DNA from: Candidatus Obscuribacterales bacterium
Lineage (GTDB): Bacteria; Cyanobacteriota; Vampirovibrionia; Obscuribacterales; Obscuribacteraceae
Assembly: GCA_020634035.1 (NCBI GenBank)
Contig: JACKCM010000003.1
Coordinates: forward strand, 124,001-188,000
Length of the DNA: 64,000 nucleotides
Reading direction: 5' to 3'
Part shown: positions 42,825-52,474 of the stretch, piece by piece
How the letters are laid out: every line of letters starts with the position of its first letter
Numbering within the stretch: position 1 is the stretch's first letter
Notes under the pieces: generated by a model
Told to the model about the DNA's origin: nothing
What the model saw: only the letters and a program-made list of their open reading frames with translations
Databases searched by the model: none
Program-made: the position numbers and the translations under genes

Positions 42825-43727
42825 GTGGGAGTTTCAAGACTCAAATCATCCCGATCATTCATCACCGGCTTGATCGCAACACTCTTTTTGGCCTCGCTCT
42901 ACCCAGCCGGAGCAGGGGCTCAATTTCGCTCTAGCTATACTAATTTGCCTTCCACCAGGGGCATGCCCACAGGCAGTCGCTCCCAGCCCCAGAATCGCAC
43001 CAGAGCTGCCGCTCCGGCCGGTCCGGCAGGAGTCTATCCGGAGTTCCGCAGTGGTCATGGAGTGATTCGCTGGCTCAAAGAGCAGATGCCCTTGAGAGTA
43101 TGGGTATCCAACGGTCAGGCCATAGACTCGATTCTCGACCCGGCCCTGGGTGCCCCCTACGCCAATGCCCAGGACACCGCAAAGTGGCCAGATCTGGTTG
43201 CCGGCATCCTTGAAAAACCAGGACAACTAGAGAATCTTCCTCTGACCGAGGGCTATTTACCCCAGCATCGGCAGGCTGCCATAGAAGGAATCGGTCTCTG
43301 GAAGAGGTTCGAGAAAGAGGGAGTTTTATCCTTCGAGTTCACAGACAATCCCATGGAAGCAGACATACATGTGTTCTGGGTAAATCATTTCGTCAATCGC
43401 CTCGGTCTTGCCCTTTTCTCCCACGATATTCGGGGTTATACGGCTAAACGCAGCTTCTCTTACAAGTTGATTCAGCAAGGAAAACGGGCCAATTTCAGGC
43501 CGGTAGTGGTCATCTTGCGAGCCACGGATAAATACGGTAAGCCCATGTCCACGGCTAAAATGAAAGCGGCAGCCGCTCACGAGATGGGTCATTGCCTGGG
43601 CATCGAAGGTCATAGTCGGAATCCGGCTGATCTGATGAGCCTCTACTATGGAAACGGCACCATTTCCAACAGCGACGCGGCCACTGTACGCTATCTATAC
43701 CGTCTGACACCGGATTTGATACCTTAG
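42825..43727 (+). CDS. Secreted matrixin-like zinc metalloprotease
   Basis: 300 aa with a signal peptide (ITGLIATLFLASLYPAGAGA) and a Pro/Arg/Ala-rich linker. The metzincin signature HEMGHCLGIEGH (residues 252-263, HExxHxxGxxH) gives three zinc ligands and the catalytic Glu, and M271 in ADLMSL fits the Met-turn. The rest (EADIHVFWVNHF) is as in the matrixin/peptidase M10A-like family. It should act outside the cytoplasm. The start is GTG with AGGAG seven bases upstream. Confidence 0.85.
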   Translation: MGVSRLKSSRSFITGLIATLFLASLYPAGAGAQFRSSYTNLPSTRGMPTGSRSQPQNRTRAAAPAGPAGVYPEFRSGHGVIRWLKEQMPLRVWVSNGQAIDSILDPALGAPYANAQDTAKWPDLVAGILEKPGQLENLPLTEGYLPQHRQAAIEGIGLWKRFEKEGVLSFEFTDNPMEADIHVFWVNHFVNRLGLALFSHDIRGYTAKRSFSYKLIQQGKRANFRPVVVILRATDKYGKPMSTAKMKAAAAHEMGHCLGIEGHSRNPADLMSLYYGNGTISNSDAATVRYLYRLTPDLIP

Positions 43728-43740
43728 CTCCTTTATTCTC

Positions 43741-44229
43741 ATGCGCTCCTACCGAGATCCAAGATACTACGATGATGGCGAAGACGACCGAAGCACCGCT
43801 TCGAAGCGACTGTATCTGAATATGCTCCTCTGTCTGGGCGTGATATTCCTGGCCATCTTCGGCTGCCAGTGGATCTTTTCCGACATCTCCGGGGTCTACT
43901 CGGTCAATCAAGGAACGTTTCGCAGCCCGGTGGTCCTCTCCCTGGTCCGCAAGCCGGCCAGCATGGAAGGAGACCTCAGCCTGGCCGGTGGAGACCTGCT
44001 AGTCCTGAATAACAGCGACAATACCAGGGACGATCAAATCCATCTGGTTTTCACCACTCCCAAAAAACAGAAGCCCCATAGAGAGCTGGTGGTGCAAGTG
44101 GATGGTGTTTATAAAGACGGCAAGATAGACGCTGTCCTGACCTCAGGCGGACAGTCGGTAAAATTGCTGCTTGAAAGAGATCCCAGCGCTTCGCTTCATA
44201 AGATCATGAAAGCGCACCTGCCTTTTTGA
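43741..44229 (+). CDS. Membrane-anchored protein of unknown function
   Basis: 162 aa: a basic/acidic cytoplasmic N-terminus, one helix (LYLNMLLCLGVIFLAIFGCQWIF), then a beta-rich external domain (VYSVNQGTFRSPVVLSLVRKP; ELVVQVDGVYKDGKIDAVL). It starts 13 bases after the metalloprotease and is likely co-transcribed. No family recognised. Confidence 0.6.
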   Translation: MRSYRDPRYYDDGEDDRSTASKRLYLNMLLCLGVIFLAIFGCQWIFSDISGVYSVNQGTFRSPVVLSLVRKPASMEGDLSLAGGDLLVLNNSDNTRDDQIHLVFTTPKKQKPHRELVVQVDGVYKDGKIDAVLTSGGQSVKLLLERDPSASLHKIMKAHLPF

Positions 44230-44243
44230 TCTGCTTTCTTAAG

Positions 44244-45218
44244 CTAGTTTGTTATGCCTGTCTTGGTTTTCTCTGCCGAAGTGGCATAGTTTGCCGTGGC
44301 ATAGACCGGCTCATATTCAATCTCTATAACGGTGGCATGGGGCGGACAGAAAACCCGGAAATTGGTTTTAGGATCCGAACCCAGTCCCTGAGAGATATGG
44401 AAATGTGTATTCTCTCGCTTGAACAGACCACTGGCATGTTCTCTAGCAAGCTCCGAATCGGTTATCAAAGCGCCGATCCCAGGAATGCGCACCTGGCCTC
44501 CATGGGTATGCCCACCAAAGACCACATCGATCTCATTTTTGACATACATATCGAGCGCCACAGGCATATGAAGCAGCGCCAGCTTGAGATTGCCGTAGGG
44601 AATGGAGGCGCTGAGATCGGTCATATGCTCGGGATCGATTCCGGGGAAGTCCACGCCGACAATGGAGAGAGATTCTCCTTCTAGATGTTCGACCTGATTG
44701 CGCAAAACCCGATAGCCGACATGCTCCAGAGCTTCAACTAGCGGAACTTCATCCCGGGCATGATCCTTCGGATTTCTGAGCGGTTTATAGATACGACCGA
44801 GGATCTTGTTGGTCATGTTGTAGTGATAATAGTCGTGGTTGCCCAGGACCGCATAAGCGCCCAGACGCGGACGACGCGCAATCAAATGCGGTGCATATTT
44901 AACCGCTTCATCATGTTCGAAGATATCCCCGGTAAGAAAGATCAGGTCATATTCCTGACTCGTAATGTAATCTAAAAACGAGATTTTCTTCTTCACTTCG
45001 TGACCGGCCAGATGCAGGTCGGAGATATGAAGGATTTTGAGAGTCTTTCGACGGCTTAGACCGGTAGGCAAAACAGCCTGGGCATCACGGGTGCGGTCGA
45101 TGGTCAGAAAGTCGATTCTAAAATTGTAAGCTTCTTTTCTGGCCAGAAGATAGGCAGCAGCACCCAGTCCAGCTCCCACGCCCAGGGCGGAGAAAAACGC
45201 TTTTTTGTTCACATCCAT
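44244..45218 (-). CDS. YkuE/LpxG-type metallophosphoesterase
   Basis: 324 aa with an N-terminal hydrophobic anchor (FFSALGVGAGLGAAAYLLA). Motifs: HISDLHLAGHE, FLTGDIFEHDE, VLGNHDYYHYN, ALLHMPVAL and VFGGHTHGGQVRIP. This is the COG1408 group, which contains Bacillus YkuE and chlamydial LpxG (UDP-2,3-diacylglucosamine hydrolase). A role in lipid A or wall metabolism is possible, but the substrate is not determined by sequence. Confidence 0.87.
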   Translation of the reverse strand: MDVNKKAFFSALGVGAGLGAAAYLLARKEAYNFRIDFLTIDRTRDAQAVLPTGLSRRKTLKILHISDLHLAGHEVKKKISFLDYITSQEYDLIFLTGDIFEHDEAVKYAPHLIARRPRLGAYAVLGNHDYYHYNMTNKILGRIYKPLRNPKDHARDEVPLVEALEHVGYRVLRNQVEHLEGESLSIVGVDFPGIDPEHMTDLSASIPYGNLKLALLHMPVALDMYVKNEIDVVFGGHTHGGQVRIPGIGALITDSELAREHASGLFKRENTHFHISQGLGSDPKTNFRVFCPPHATVIEIEYEPVYATANYATSAEKTKTGITN

Positions 45219-45240
45219 GACCGAAAGATAACCTCAACTC

Positions 45241-46083
45241 TTAATTCGCGCCGACTTCCTCGACTATTCTCGTTTCATAACCGGCTCTCCGCCCTTTATT
45301 AGGAGAGTCGTAAGGAACAGTCAGGGTCTTCACCAACCAGCGAAGCGGAAAGGCAAGCCCGACCAGCAGGAAGGCAAAGATAACATCATAGGGTAGCGAA
45401 TACCAAGTTAGATTTCTAATGTACTGAAATATCCAGGGCTGCCATTCTAAGTAAGTCTTGGAGCCCTCGGTGAGATAGAAATACAGATAAGTGCCGAAGA
45501 GATAGAGCGCTCCGATTCCATGCAAACAGACCAGACCGGCGAGAATACCGGCAGCCTGAGAAAGGGATGTGCGTTTGTTCAGCGTGATTCTGCCTGTCAC
45601 CCAGCCCGCGGCCAGCAGCCCGATTAAATAACCGAAACCGGGCTGAAGGTAATAAGCGGTGCCACCGCCATCGGCAAAAGGATAAATATGCAGAAGCGGT
45701 CCGAAAAGCCCCAGCAGAAGAAATGCGCCGATAGCATAGAGGACCAGCACCGGACCGAGAACATAGCCAAGCGCAATGGCTACAGGACCCATCATCGTAT
45801 AGTTAGAGACTTCGTAAGGCAGAGGCTTTGATAGAAGCGCCGGGAAATACTCAGCCACCTTGGTCTGCCATGTGGAGGGGAAGCTTGCCACCAGCTCCAC
45901 CGCCGTGGCCTGGAAAAAGTTGGATAGATTCAGAGGCAATGCGATGGGAAACTGAAAGACGGTAAACGCCATGCAGAAGAGCAGCACAAAGCTGGAGACA
46001 ACCAGCACAGTGCGTCCCACCAGCGACTTTCGTTTTTTACGCCTCAATCGCCTTTCTTCTACAAGATGCAACGACCTGTTCAC
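45241..46083 (-). CDS. bioY: BioY-family biotin transporter (ECF S component)
   Basis: 280 aa, about six membrane helices. The DGGGTAYYLQPGFGYLIGLLAAGWVTGRI segment is the characteristic BioY region lining the biotin-binding site. Without adjacent EcfA/EcfT genes it either shares an energising module or works alone, as some BioY proteins do. The longer N-terminus (basic, about 25 residues) and extended loop are unusual. The start appears to be GTG 46083, without a good Shine-Dalgarno. It fits with BirA as biotin salvage. Confidence 0.82.
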   Translation of the reverse strand: MNRSLHLVEERRLRRKKRKSLVGRTVLVVSSFVLLFCMAFTVFQFPIALPLNLSNFFQATAVELVASFPSTWQTKVAEYFPALLSKPLPYEVSNYTMMGPVAIALGYVLGPVLVLYAIGAFLLLGLFGPLLHIYPFADGGGTAYYLQPGFGYLIGLLAAGWVTGRITLNKRTSLSQAAGILAGLVCLHGIGALYLFGTYLYFYLTEGSKTYLEWQPWIFQYIRNLTWYSLPYDVIFAFLLVGLAFPLRWLVKTLTVPYDSPNKGRRAGYETRIVEEVGAN

Positions 46084-46211
46084 CCCCGGATGCCGATCTT
46101 CAAATTATGATCCTTTTTCGTCCAAAACGCACCGGAAATGAAGCAAGAATTACCTGCAATTAATTCAATTTTTTCGAAACTAAAAGACAGCTCAGCTCCG
46201 GACGATGAAGA

Positions 46212-46823
46212 TCAAGCACTGGCGAGCTTACTGAACTCGCACTCATTATCGATGTATTGATGCTTGTCGGCGAGCAGCTCTTTCATAATCGCCTTCTTAG
46301 AATAGTCACCCATGGCGGCTGCTTTGGCGGCAAACTGTTCGGCAAAACCAATATCGGTGATTCTGTCGGTCCAGAGCACCAGAGCGTCTTCCGAATTATC
46401 CTGGTAATACCGGCGTCTCACCCCTAAGTTTCTAAAACCGTACTTGAAATAGAGACCCTGGGCAGCCTCGTTGGAGACTCGCACTTCCAGCGTCAACCAG
46501 AGAGCACCGTTGGCTCTTGCATCCAGAACATTGGCGATTAGTAGACGCTCGCCCACCCTCTCACGACGACAGTCGGGATGCACTGCCAGGGTAGTGATAT
46601 GGGCTTCGTCTCCGATTAGCCAATAACCGGTATAGCCAAGCAGAGCCGAATCTCTGGAGCAGACGGCCCCAAGATAATGCCCGCTGGGATTGGTAAGTTC
46701 GCTGATAAAAGACTGGCGGGACCAATGATGGCTGCCGTAGGCCCGCGGCTCGATCGCCATGATCGAGTCCAGGTCGCTGAGCTCCAGGGCTCTCACTTCA
46801 ATTGGACGAAGCTCTACTTGCAT
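46212..46823 (-). CDS. rimI: Ribosomal protein S18-alanine N-acetyltransferase RimI
   Basis: 203 aa GNAT enzyme. Landmarks: ALELSDLDSIMAIEPRAYGSHHWS, ITTLAVHPDCRRERVGERLL (acetyl-CoA loop), ALWLTLEVRVSNEAAQGLYFKYGF. The overlap with tsaB (26 bases) is the classical rimI-tsaB neighbourhood. A C-terminal extension of about 40 residues (LLADKHQYIDNECEFSKL) exceeds the E. coli protein (148 aa). Confidence 0.88.
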   Translation of the reverse strand: MQVELRPIEVRALELSDLDSIMAIEPRAYGSHHWSRQSFISELTNPSGHYLGAVCSRDSALLGYTGYWLIGDEAHITTLAVHPDCRRERVGERLLIANVLDARANGALWLTLEVRVSNEAAQGLYFKYGFRNLGVRRRYYQDNSEDALVLWTDRITDIGFAEQFAAKAAAMGDYSKKAIMKELLADKHQYIDNECEFSKLASA

Positions 46824-47559
46824 TGCCCTTCAACGTGATCGACGCACCGCGTAAGTATAACGGTTTTACCCCTTCGAAAGCGAATTTATCGCTTTTAAAA
46901 TTACAAGAAATTATTCGTTGCCTGGCGATTTCCGCCTGAAGCGGGGCGATGTCGTTGATCAAAGAGAACGGCTCGAACACTCTATCGCCTTGGCTGGTAA
47001 GACTTTCAAGAAATCTATCCGAATCGGATTTGACCTCGACAAAAATACGGCAAGACTGAACGGTCTGGCTGCAAAAAACCGTCTCGATCTCCTCGATGCG
47101 ATACATCGTCGGCGACAGAAGCTCGACACCGGAAGCGTCGTAAGCTGCAGCAAAAACAAAATTTCTACCACCATCCAGAAGAATCAAGCGAGACCCGGCA
47201 CTCTGGTCGAGACTCTGAAGATGCAAATTAATAGCCGCAAAACGATCCACGCCAATAAGAGGAAGAGCCAGAGCCTGGGCAAGGGAACGGGCTGTAACTA
47301 CGGCGATCCGGACACCGGTAAAGCTGCCAGGCCCGACGCCGACCACCAGATATTCGATATCGGATTTTTGCCAATTGTTCTTCGCAAGGATATTATCGAT
47401 AGATGGAATGAGCGCGCTCACCGCCTCCTGGCGATCGGCGCCTTCAGGCTCTATTAAAATCGAATCTAATAAGGCTCCGTCTTCCATCAGAGCAAGCGAA
47501 AGAGCCCTGCCGCTGGTGTCGAACGAAACCATCCGAAGCTTCGCTGCTGCCGATTCCAT
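46798..47559 (-). CDS. tsaB: tRNA threonylcarbamoyladenosine biosynthesis protein TsaB
   Basis: 253 aa. Helper subunit that pairs with TsaD to make t6A37 on ANN-decoding tRNAs. The ASKHA N-terminus VSFDTSGRALSLALMEDG and GVGPGSFTGVRIAVVTARSLAQAL are diagnostic. It starts eight bases after secA's stop, so translation is likely coupled, and it overlaps rimI. Confidence 0.92.
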   Translation of the reverse strand: MESAAAKLRMVSFDTSGRALSLALMEDGALLDSILIEPEGADRQEAVSALIPSIDNILAKNNWQKSDIEYLVVGVGPGSFTGVRIAVVTARSLAQALALPLIGVDRFAAINLHLQSLDQSAGSRLILLDGGRNFVFAAAYDASGVELLSPTMYRIEEIETVFCSQTVQSCRIFVEVKSDSDRFLESLTSQGDRVFEPFSLINDIAPLQAEIARQRIISCNFKSDKFAFEGVKPLYLRGASITLKGNASRASSN

Positions 47560-47567
47560 AAGGGGAT

Positions 47568-50500
47568 CTACTTCACAGCCTTGGACTTTTTAGAGCCCTT
47601 TTTCTTGCCTTTGTTTTTTCCGTTGGCGGAAGGCTCCTCACCATTTTCGGTGGCATACTCCGCTTTGATGTTCTCGATATTGCCCAGGTCACTCAAGACG
47701 TCAGACTCATCTTTTTTTTTGACACCGGCAGTGGCTTCGGGCTCATCATCATCTTCTTCTTCGCTATCGCCTTCACCCTCGTCCTCTTCATTATCGGCCA
47801 ATCTCTTCAAATCAGCTTCGAGATCGTCGAGGTCTATATCGGGCAAGCCTAACTCAGCCAGAAATTCTTTGATCTCTTCGGGGCTTTTCTCTTTTCTGAG
47901 AGCATCAAGATCGATAGGAATACCGCCCTGGCCGAAGTTTCGAATAAACTCCGCCATCTCTTCTTCGGACATTTCACCATCACTGATGCTAAGCCCGGTA
48001 GCCATCAAAGCATCGATAAGCTCCTGGGGAAGCTCCGGTTCTTGAGATTGCAACTGCGCTCTGAAGATAAGTTGAATCGACTCTTGCTGAATGCTGCGCA
48101 GAAGCATGTTGAACATGTCGAAGGCTTCTCGCTTGTACTCTTGCAACGGATCCCTCTGACCATAACCTCTGAGGTTTACCCCATCTCTCAAAAGATCGAT
48201 GTTATGAAGATAATCCACCCACTTGGTGTCGATGGTGCGCAGAAGAACCTGACGTTCTAATTCGCGCATATTATCTTCGCCAAGCTCTTTCTCTCTGGCT
48301 TCATAAGCCAGCTTCGCTTTTTCAGTGAGTTCCACACGCAAATCTTCATAAGCCAGATTAGCCAGCGGTGCCACATCGATATCGTTCAACAACGGAATAT
48401 CATTTTCGAGGAATGCGAGGGTTTCAGGAATTCCTTTCTCTTCCCAGACTTCCGGCGGATCTTCGGGATCTACATAGGCAGCCAGCACCAGATGGACGTG
48501 TTCTTCGAGCATGTCCAGGATGTTCTCCCGCAGGCTCTCTTTCTGGAGGATCTCTTTTCTCTCTCGATAGATAACTTCCCGCTGGGTATTGAGCACATCG
48601 TCATATTGAAGAACGTGCTTTCTGATATCGAAGTGGTGAGCTTCTACTTTCTTCTGGGCGTTCTGAATCGAATTGGAGACCATCTTGTGCTCAATAGGCA
48701 TCTCTTCGTCGGCGCCTATCATATTCATCAAGCCGGCAATTTTGTCTCCACCGAAGATCCGCATCAGCGTATCTTCAAGAGAGAGGAAGAAGCGGGCAGA
48801 ACCGGGGTCGCCCTGACGGCCGGCTCGACCGCGGAGCTGATTGTCGATTCTTCTTGATTCGTGTCGCTCGGTACCGATGATATGCAGCCCGCCAAGCTGG
48901 ACGACCTCGTCATGCTCTTTGTCGGTCTGCTCTTTGAACTTCTTGGTCTCGGCAGCAAGTTTTTCTTGATAGTCCTCGGCTTCTGCGTCGACACCGTCTT
49001 TGGCCAACTTCTCCATGGCAAGAAACTCGGCATTACCACCGAGCAGGATATCGGTACCCCGACCAGCCATGTTGGTGGCGACGGTAACAGCACCCTTCTG
49101 ACCAGCCTGGGCTACGAAGTGCGCTTCTCTTTCGTGGTGCTTGGCGTTGAGAACGTTATGAGGAATACCTTTGCGAATCTCGGTAACCACTTTGTGAGTC
49201 ATGTCGATGGAGTACAGTCTTTCTATAAGCTCTTCATGCTTCTTGCCGAATTCGCTTTCTATAGATTGAATTACTTCAGTGAGTTTTTCCTGATCGATGG
49301 CACCGGGACGCTCAAGAATCTTCTTGAGGGCGTCGATAGTGCTGCCGGATAGATTCTTCTTCTTGATGTAATTGGCGACATCACCGATCTTGCGAACAAG
49401 ATATTCGTTCATCTTCTGCGGCTTGGTGAGCAATTCTGAAATCAACTCGGACTTCTCGATACTTACCGTACCGACCAGTACCGGTCTGCCGAGCTGGTGC
49501 ATCTCGACTATCTCTTCTACCACCGAATAATACTTCTGCCGCTCGGTCTTATAGATGACGTCGGGATAATCGACCCTTACCGAAGGTTTGTTGGTGGGAA
49601 CAGCCACCACATCAAGGTTATAGATCTTGTTGAACTCGGCCGCTTCGGTCATGGCGGTACCGGTCATACCGGCTAATTTAGGATAGAGCCGGAAAAGGTT
49701 TTGATAGGTTATCGAGGCGAAGGTCATGGTCTCTTCTTGAATCGGGACCCCTTCTTTGGCTTCGACAGCCTGGTGCAGTCCTTCGCTCCAGCGCCGGCCC
49801 TGCATCATCCGTCCGGTGAACTCATCGACTATCACAACTTCGGGGACGCCTTCTTCATTCGGTTTGATCACATATTCCTGGTCGTTGCGATAGAGCTCTT
49901 TGGCTCTGAGCGCTTGAACAAGGTGGTGATGGAAGTTGAAGTGCATATCAAAGAGATCGCTTACCCCGAGCAATTTCTCAGAGTTGATCACACCACGCTC
50001 GGTGACAAGAACATTTCTCTGCTTCTCGTCGACCCAGTAATCGCAATCTTCGTCTTCTTTGTCTTTGCCTTTTTCAAGCATCGGCACTATTTGAGCCATA
50101 CGCTGATAGACTTCTTGATAGGATTCCGCCGGAGCACCGGAGATGATCAAAGGAGTTCTGGCTTCGTCTATGAGGATGTTATCGACTTCGTCGACGATGG
50201 AGAAATAGTAAGGACGCTGTACCAGTTCATCGATATTGGTTCGCATGTTATCGCGCAGATAATCGAATCCGAATTCGTGGTTGGTACCGTAGGTGATGTC
50301 CTGACGATAGGCTTGATATTTTTCGTGATCGGGCTGATGAGAATAGACCAGACCGACGGACATATTCAAATAGTTGTAGATGGCGCTCATCCATTCCGAG
50401 TCCCGGCGAGCCAGATAGTCATTGACCGTGACTATATGAACACCGCGACCAGCCAGAGCATTGAGGTAGACCGGCAGAGTAGCCACCAGGGTTTTACCCT

Positions 50501-50921
50501 CACCGGTTCTCATCTCGGCAATTTTGTTGAAGTGTAGCGCTGAACCACCCATGATCTGGACGTCATAATGACGCATTCCCAGGGCTCTGACCCCGGTCTC
50601 ACGAACCACGGCAAAGGCTTCCGGCAGAATATCATCGAGAACACCGGCCAGTACTTTGTCTTTCTGGGTGCGAAAACGACCGGGCATCTTGGGGGCGTCA
50701 TCGGGAATGAGCTTCAAATCCGGTACATCTTTGAGGGCGTTATCGATACGCTGTTTGAACTCGGCGGTTTTACCCTTGAGTTCGTCATCGGAGAGCTTCT
50801 TGATCTCGTCTTCGAATGAAGCGGTTCTGACTACATAAGGTTGCAGGTCTTTGACCCGTCTTTCGTTGGTATCTCCGAAGAGACCTTTTAACCATTCGCG
50901 ACCTTTTTCATCCCAGCTCAT
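47568..50921 (-). CDS. secA: Preprotein translocase ATPase SecA
   Basis: 1,117 aa, well above the usual 840-930. It drives export of signal-peptide-bearing proteins through SecYEG. Walker A MRTGEGKT (137-144), DEVD Walker B (244-247), IVDEFTGRMM, and NMAGRGTDI with LRGRAGRQGDPGS are all present. Two oddities: an insertion of about 86 residues (roughly 499-584) splits VLVGTVSIEKSELISELL from GIPHNVLNAKHHEREA in nucleotide-binding domain 2; and the C-terminus is a long acidic stretch followed by a Lys-rich tail, without the usual CxCx8C[HC] zinc motif. RBS GGAG precedes the ATG. Confidence 0.97.
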   Translation of the reverse strand: MSWDEKGREWLKGLFGDTNERRVKDLQPYVVRTASFEDEIKKLSDDELKGKTAEFKQRIDNALKDVPDLKLIPDDAPKMPGRFRTQKDKVLAGVLDDILPEAFAVVRETGVRALGMRHYDVQIMGGSALHFNKIAEMRTGEGKTLVATLPVYLNALAGRGVHIVTVNDYLARRDSEWMSAIYNYLNMSVGLVYSHQPDHEKYQAYRQDITYGTNHEFGFDYLRDNMRTNIDELVQRPYYFSIVDEVDNILIDEARTPLIISGAPAESYQEVYQRMAQIVPMLEKGKDKEDEDCDYWVDEKQRNVLVTERGVINSEKLLGVSDLFDMHFNFHHHLVQALRAKELYRNDQEYVIKPNEEGVPEVVIVDEFTGRMMQGRRWSEGLHQAVEAKEGVPIQEETMTFASITYQNLFRLYPKLAGMTGTAMTEAAEFNKIYNLDVVAVPTNKPSVRVDYPDVIYKTERQKYYSVVEEIVEMHQLGRPVLVGTVSIEKSELISELLTKPQKMNEYLVRKIGDVANYIKKKNLSGSTIDALKKILERPGAIDQEKLTEVIQSIESEFGKKHEELIERLYSIDMTHKVVTEIRKGIPHNVLNAKHHEREAHFVAQAGQKGAVTVATNMAGRGTDILLGGNAEFLAMEKLAKDGVDAEAEDYQEKLAAETKKFKEQTDKEHDEVVQLGGLHIIGTERHESRRIDNQLRGRAGRQGDPGSARFFLSLEDTLMRIFGGDKIAGLMNMIGADEEMPIEHKMVSNSIQNAQKKVEAHHFDIRKHVLQYDDVLNTQREVIYRERKEILQKESLRENILDMLEEHVHLVLAAYVDPEDPPEVWEEKGIPETLAFLENDIPLLNDIDVAPLANLAYEDLRVELTEKAKLAYEAREKELGEDNMRELERQVLLRTIDTKWVDYLHNIDLLRDGVNLRGYGQRDPLQEYKREAFDMFNMLLRSIQQESIQLIFRAQLQSQEPELPQELIDALMATGLSISDGEMSEEEMAEFIRNFGQGGIPIDLDALRKEKSPEEIKEFLAELGLPDIDLDDLEADLKRLADNEEDEGEGDSEEEDDDEPEATAGVKKKDESDVLSDLGNIENIKAEYATENGEEPSANGKNKGKKKGSKKSKAVK

Positions 50922-51166
50922 TCAGAAAACTCCTGCCCCTTGGCAACACATTCATTCAAAAACGTATCTTAACCCGGAATCAGCTCTCAGCCCGGCATTA
51001 TCAAATAATCTTTCAGATTGAGGCAGCAAATATTAACAGTAAAGCCGAGATAACCGTTATTTCATGAACAATTACCGACATACAGGATTCGGAAAGCCTT
51101 AATCCAGACGGATCTGCATTAAACTTGAGACATCTATGCCTGCCCTGCCCCAGAAGAGCATTATCC

Positions 51167-52237
51167 ATGGACCACAGCACCGAAAAAAGAGCCCTCTCCG
51201 GTCTCGACCTCAATGAATTGACCGAATATGTAAAAGCGCTTGGACTGCCTGCTTTTAGAGCAAAACAGATCCATAGCTGGATCTACAGCAAAAACGCTGC
51301 CGAATTCTCCGAAATGACCAACCTGGCGGCAGATCTCCGAGAGCGCCTGACCAGAGATGCCAAAGTCTCTCTTCTAACCACCGCCAATCTACAGGTAAGC
51401 CGGGACGGCACCCGCAAATACCTCTTCGAGTTACCCGACGGCAAGATGGTAGAGTCCGTTCTGATGGCATTTCAAGACAGAGCAAGCCTTTCGGCCTGTC
51501 TCTCCAGCCAGGTCGGCTGTGCTGTCGGCTGTACTTTCTGTGCCACCGGTTATCTCGGCTTCAAACGCAATCTCACCAGCCAGGAAATTGTCGACCAGGT
51601 GATGTCCATCCAGCGAGAATCAGGCAAACGGGTCTCGAACATCGTCTACATGGGCCAGGGAGAACCTCTGCTCAACACCGAAGAGGTTATCAAGTCCATA
51701 CGAATGATCATCGATTCGGTGGGCATAGGAGCCAGACATATCACTGTCTCTACCTCCGGAATCATTCCAGGAATTGAACGCCTGGCCAAAGAGAAGCTGC
51801 CGGTCACACTGGCTCTTTCCCTCCACGCGCCGGATACCGAAACAAGAGAAGCGGTGGTGCCAATCACAAAGCAGTACCCGATCAAAGATTTGATGAAGTC
51901 TCTCAGGCAATACCGAGAGCTGACCGGGCGCCGGGTCACCATCGAATACGTGCTTCTTGAAGGCGTAACCGACAACGAGTATCAGGCAGAACATCTGGCG
52001 GAGCTGGTCAGAGACCTGCACTGCAATATCAATCTGATTCCGTACAACCCTACAACGGACCCGGGCAAACCTGATGGAGAGCCACTCTATCGGCGCCCTT
52101 CTATAAAAAGACAGGAAAAATTCAAACAGATAGCTTCTCTCAGCGGCAAGACAGTAACCCTTCGCCTCGAACGAGGAACGGATATCGACGCAGCTTGTGG
52201 ACAGCTACACAACGCCTACCAGAGAGGCCGGAGCTGA
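51167..52237 (+). CDS. rlmN: 23S rRNA (adenine2503-C2)-methyltransferase
   Basis: 356 aa radical SAM enzyme methylating A2503 of 23S rRNA and A37 of some tRNAs. The cluster motif CAVGCTFCATG (CxxxCxxC), GQGEPLLN, and the two catalytic cysteine regions (ACLSSQVGC; ERGTDIDAACGQL near the end) match RlmN rather than Cfr. An upstream TTG at 51125 is in frame, but ATG 51167, behind AGAAGAG, fits the family N-terminus. Confidence 0.95.
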   Translation: MDHSTEKRALSGLDLNELTEYVKALGLPAFRAKQIHSWIYSKNAAEFSEMTNLAADLRERLTRDAKVSLLTTANLQVSRDGTRKYLFELPDGKMVESVLMAFQDRASLSACLSSQVGCAVGCTFCATGYLGFKRNLTSQEIVDQVMSIQRESGKRVSNIVYMGQGEPLLNTEEVIKSIRMIIDSVGIGARHITVSTSGIIPGIERLAKEKLPVTLALSLHAPDTETREAVVPITKQYPIKDLMKSLRQYRELTGRRVTIEYVLLEGVTDNEYQAEHLAELVRDLHCNINLIPYNPTTDPGKPDGEPLYRRPSIKRQEKFKQIASLSGKTVTLRLERGTDIDAACGQLHNAYQRGRS

Positions 52238-52474
52238 AGCGCGAAGCGAAGTCAATCTAACGAAGACCGGGGCAATATCTCTCGAGATCCCCGAAAAGAC
52301 TTAATTTACAAAGAAATGTAAAAGTGGACTTTCGGGGATTTTCACATTTTCAAACCCTTGCCCTGCAACCACTGACGGTGTCAAGCAGAATTAATAAACC
52401 GCTTTACCTGGCTGGACAATTTCGAAGGCAATTCGCTTTTCGAAAGGTAGCCGAAGCGCTCGAAAGCTGCTCTT

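Noticed and set aside
52269..52295. CGGGG...CCCCG hairpin after rlmN.
   Set aside because: Stem is interrupted and no T run follows on either strand, so a terminator call is not justified.
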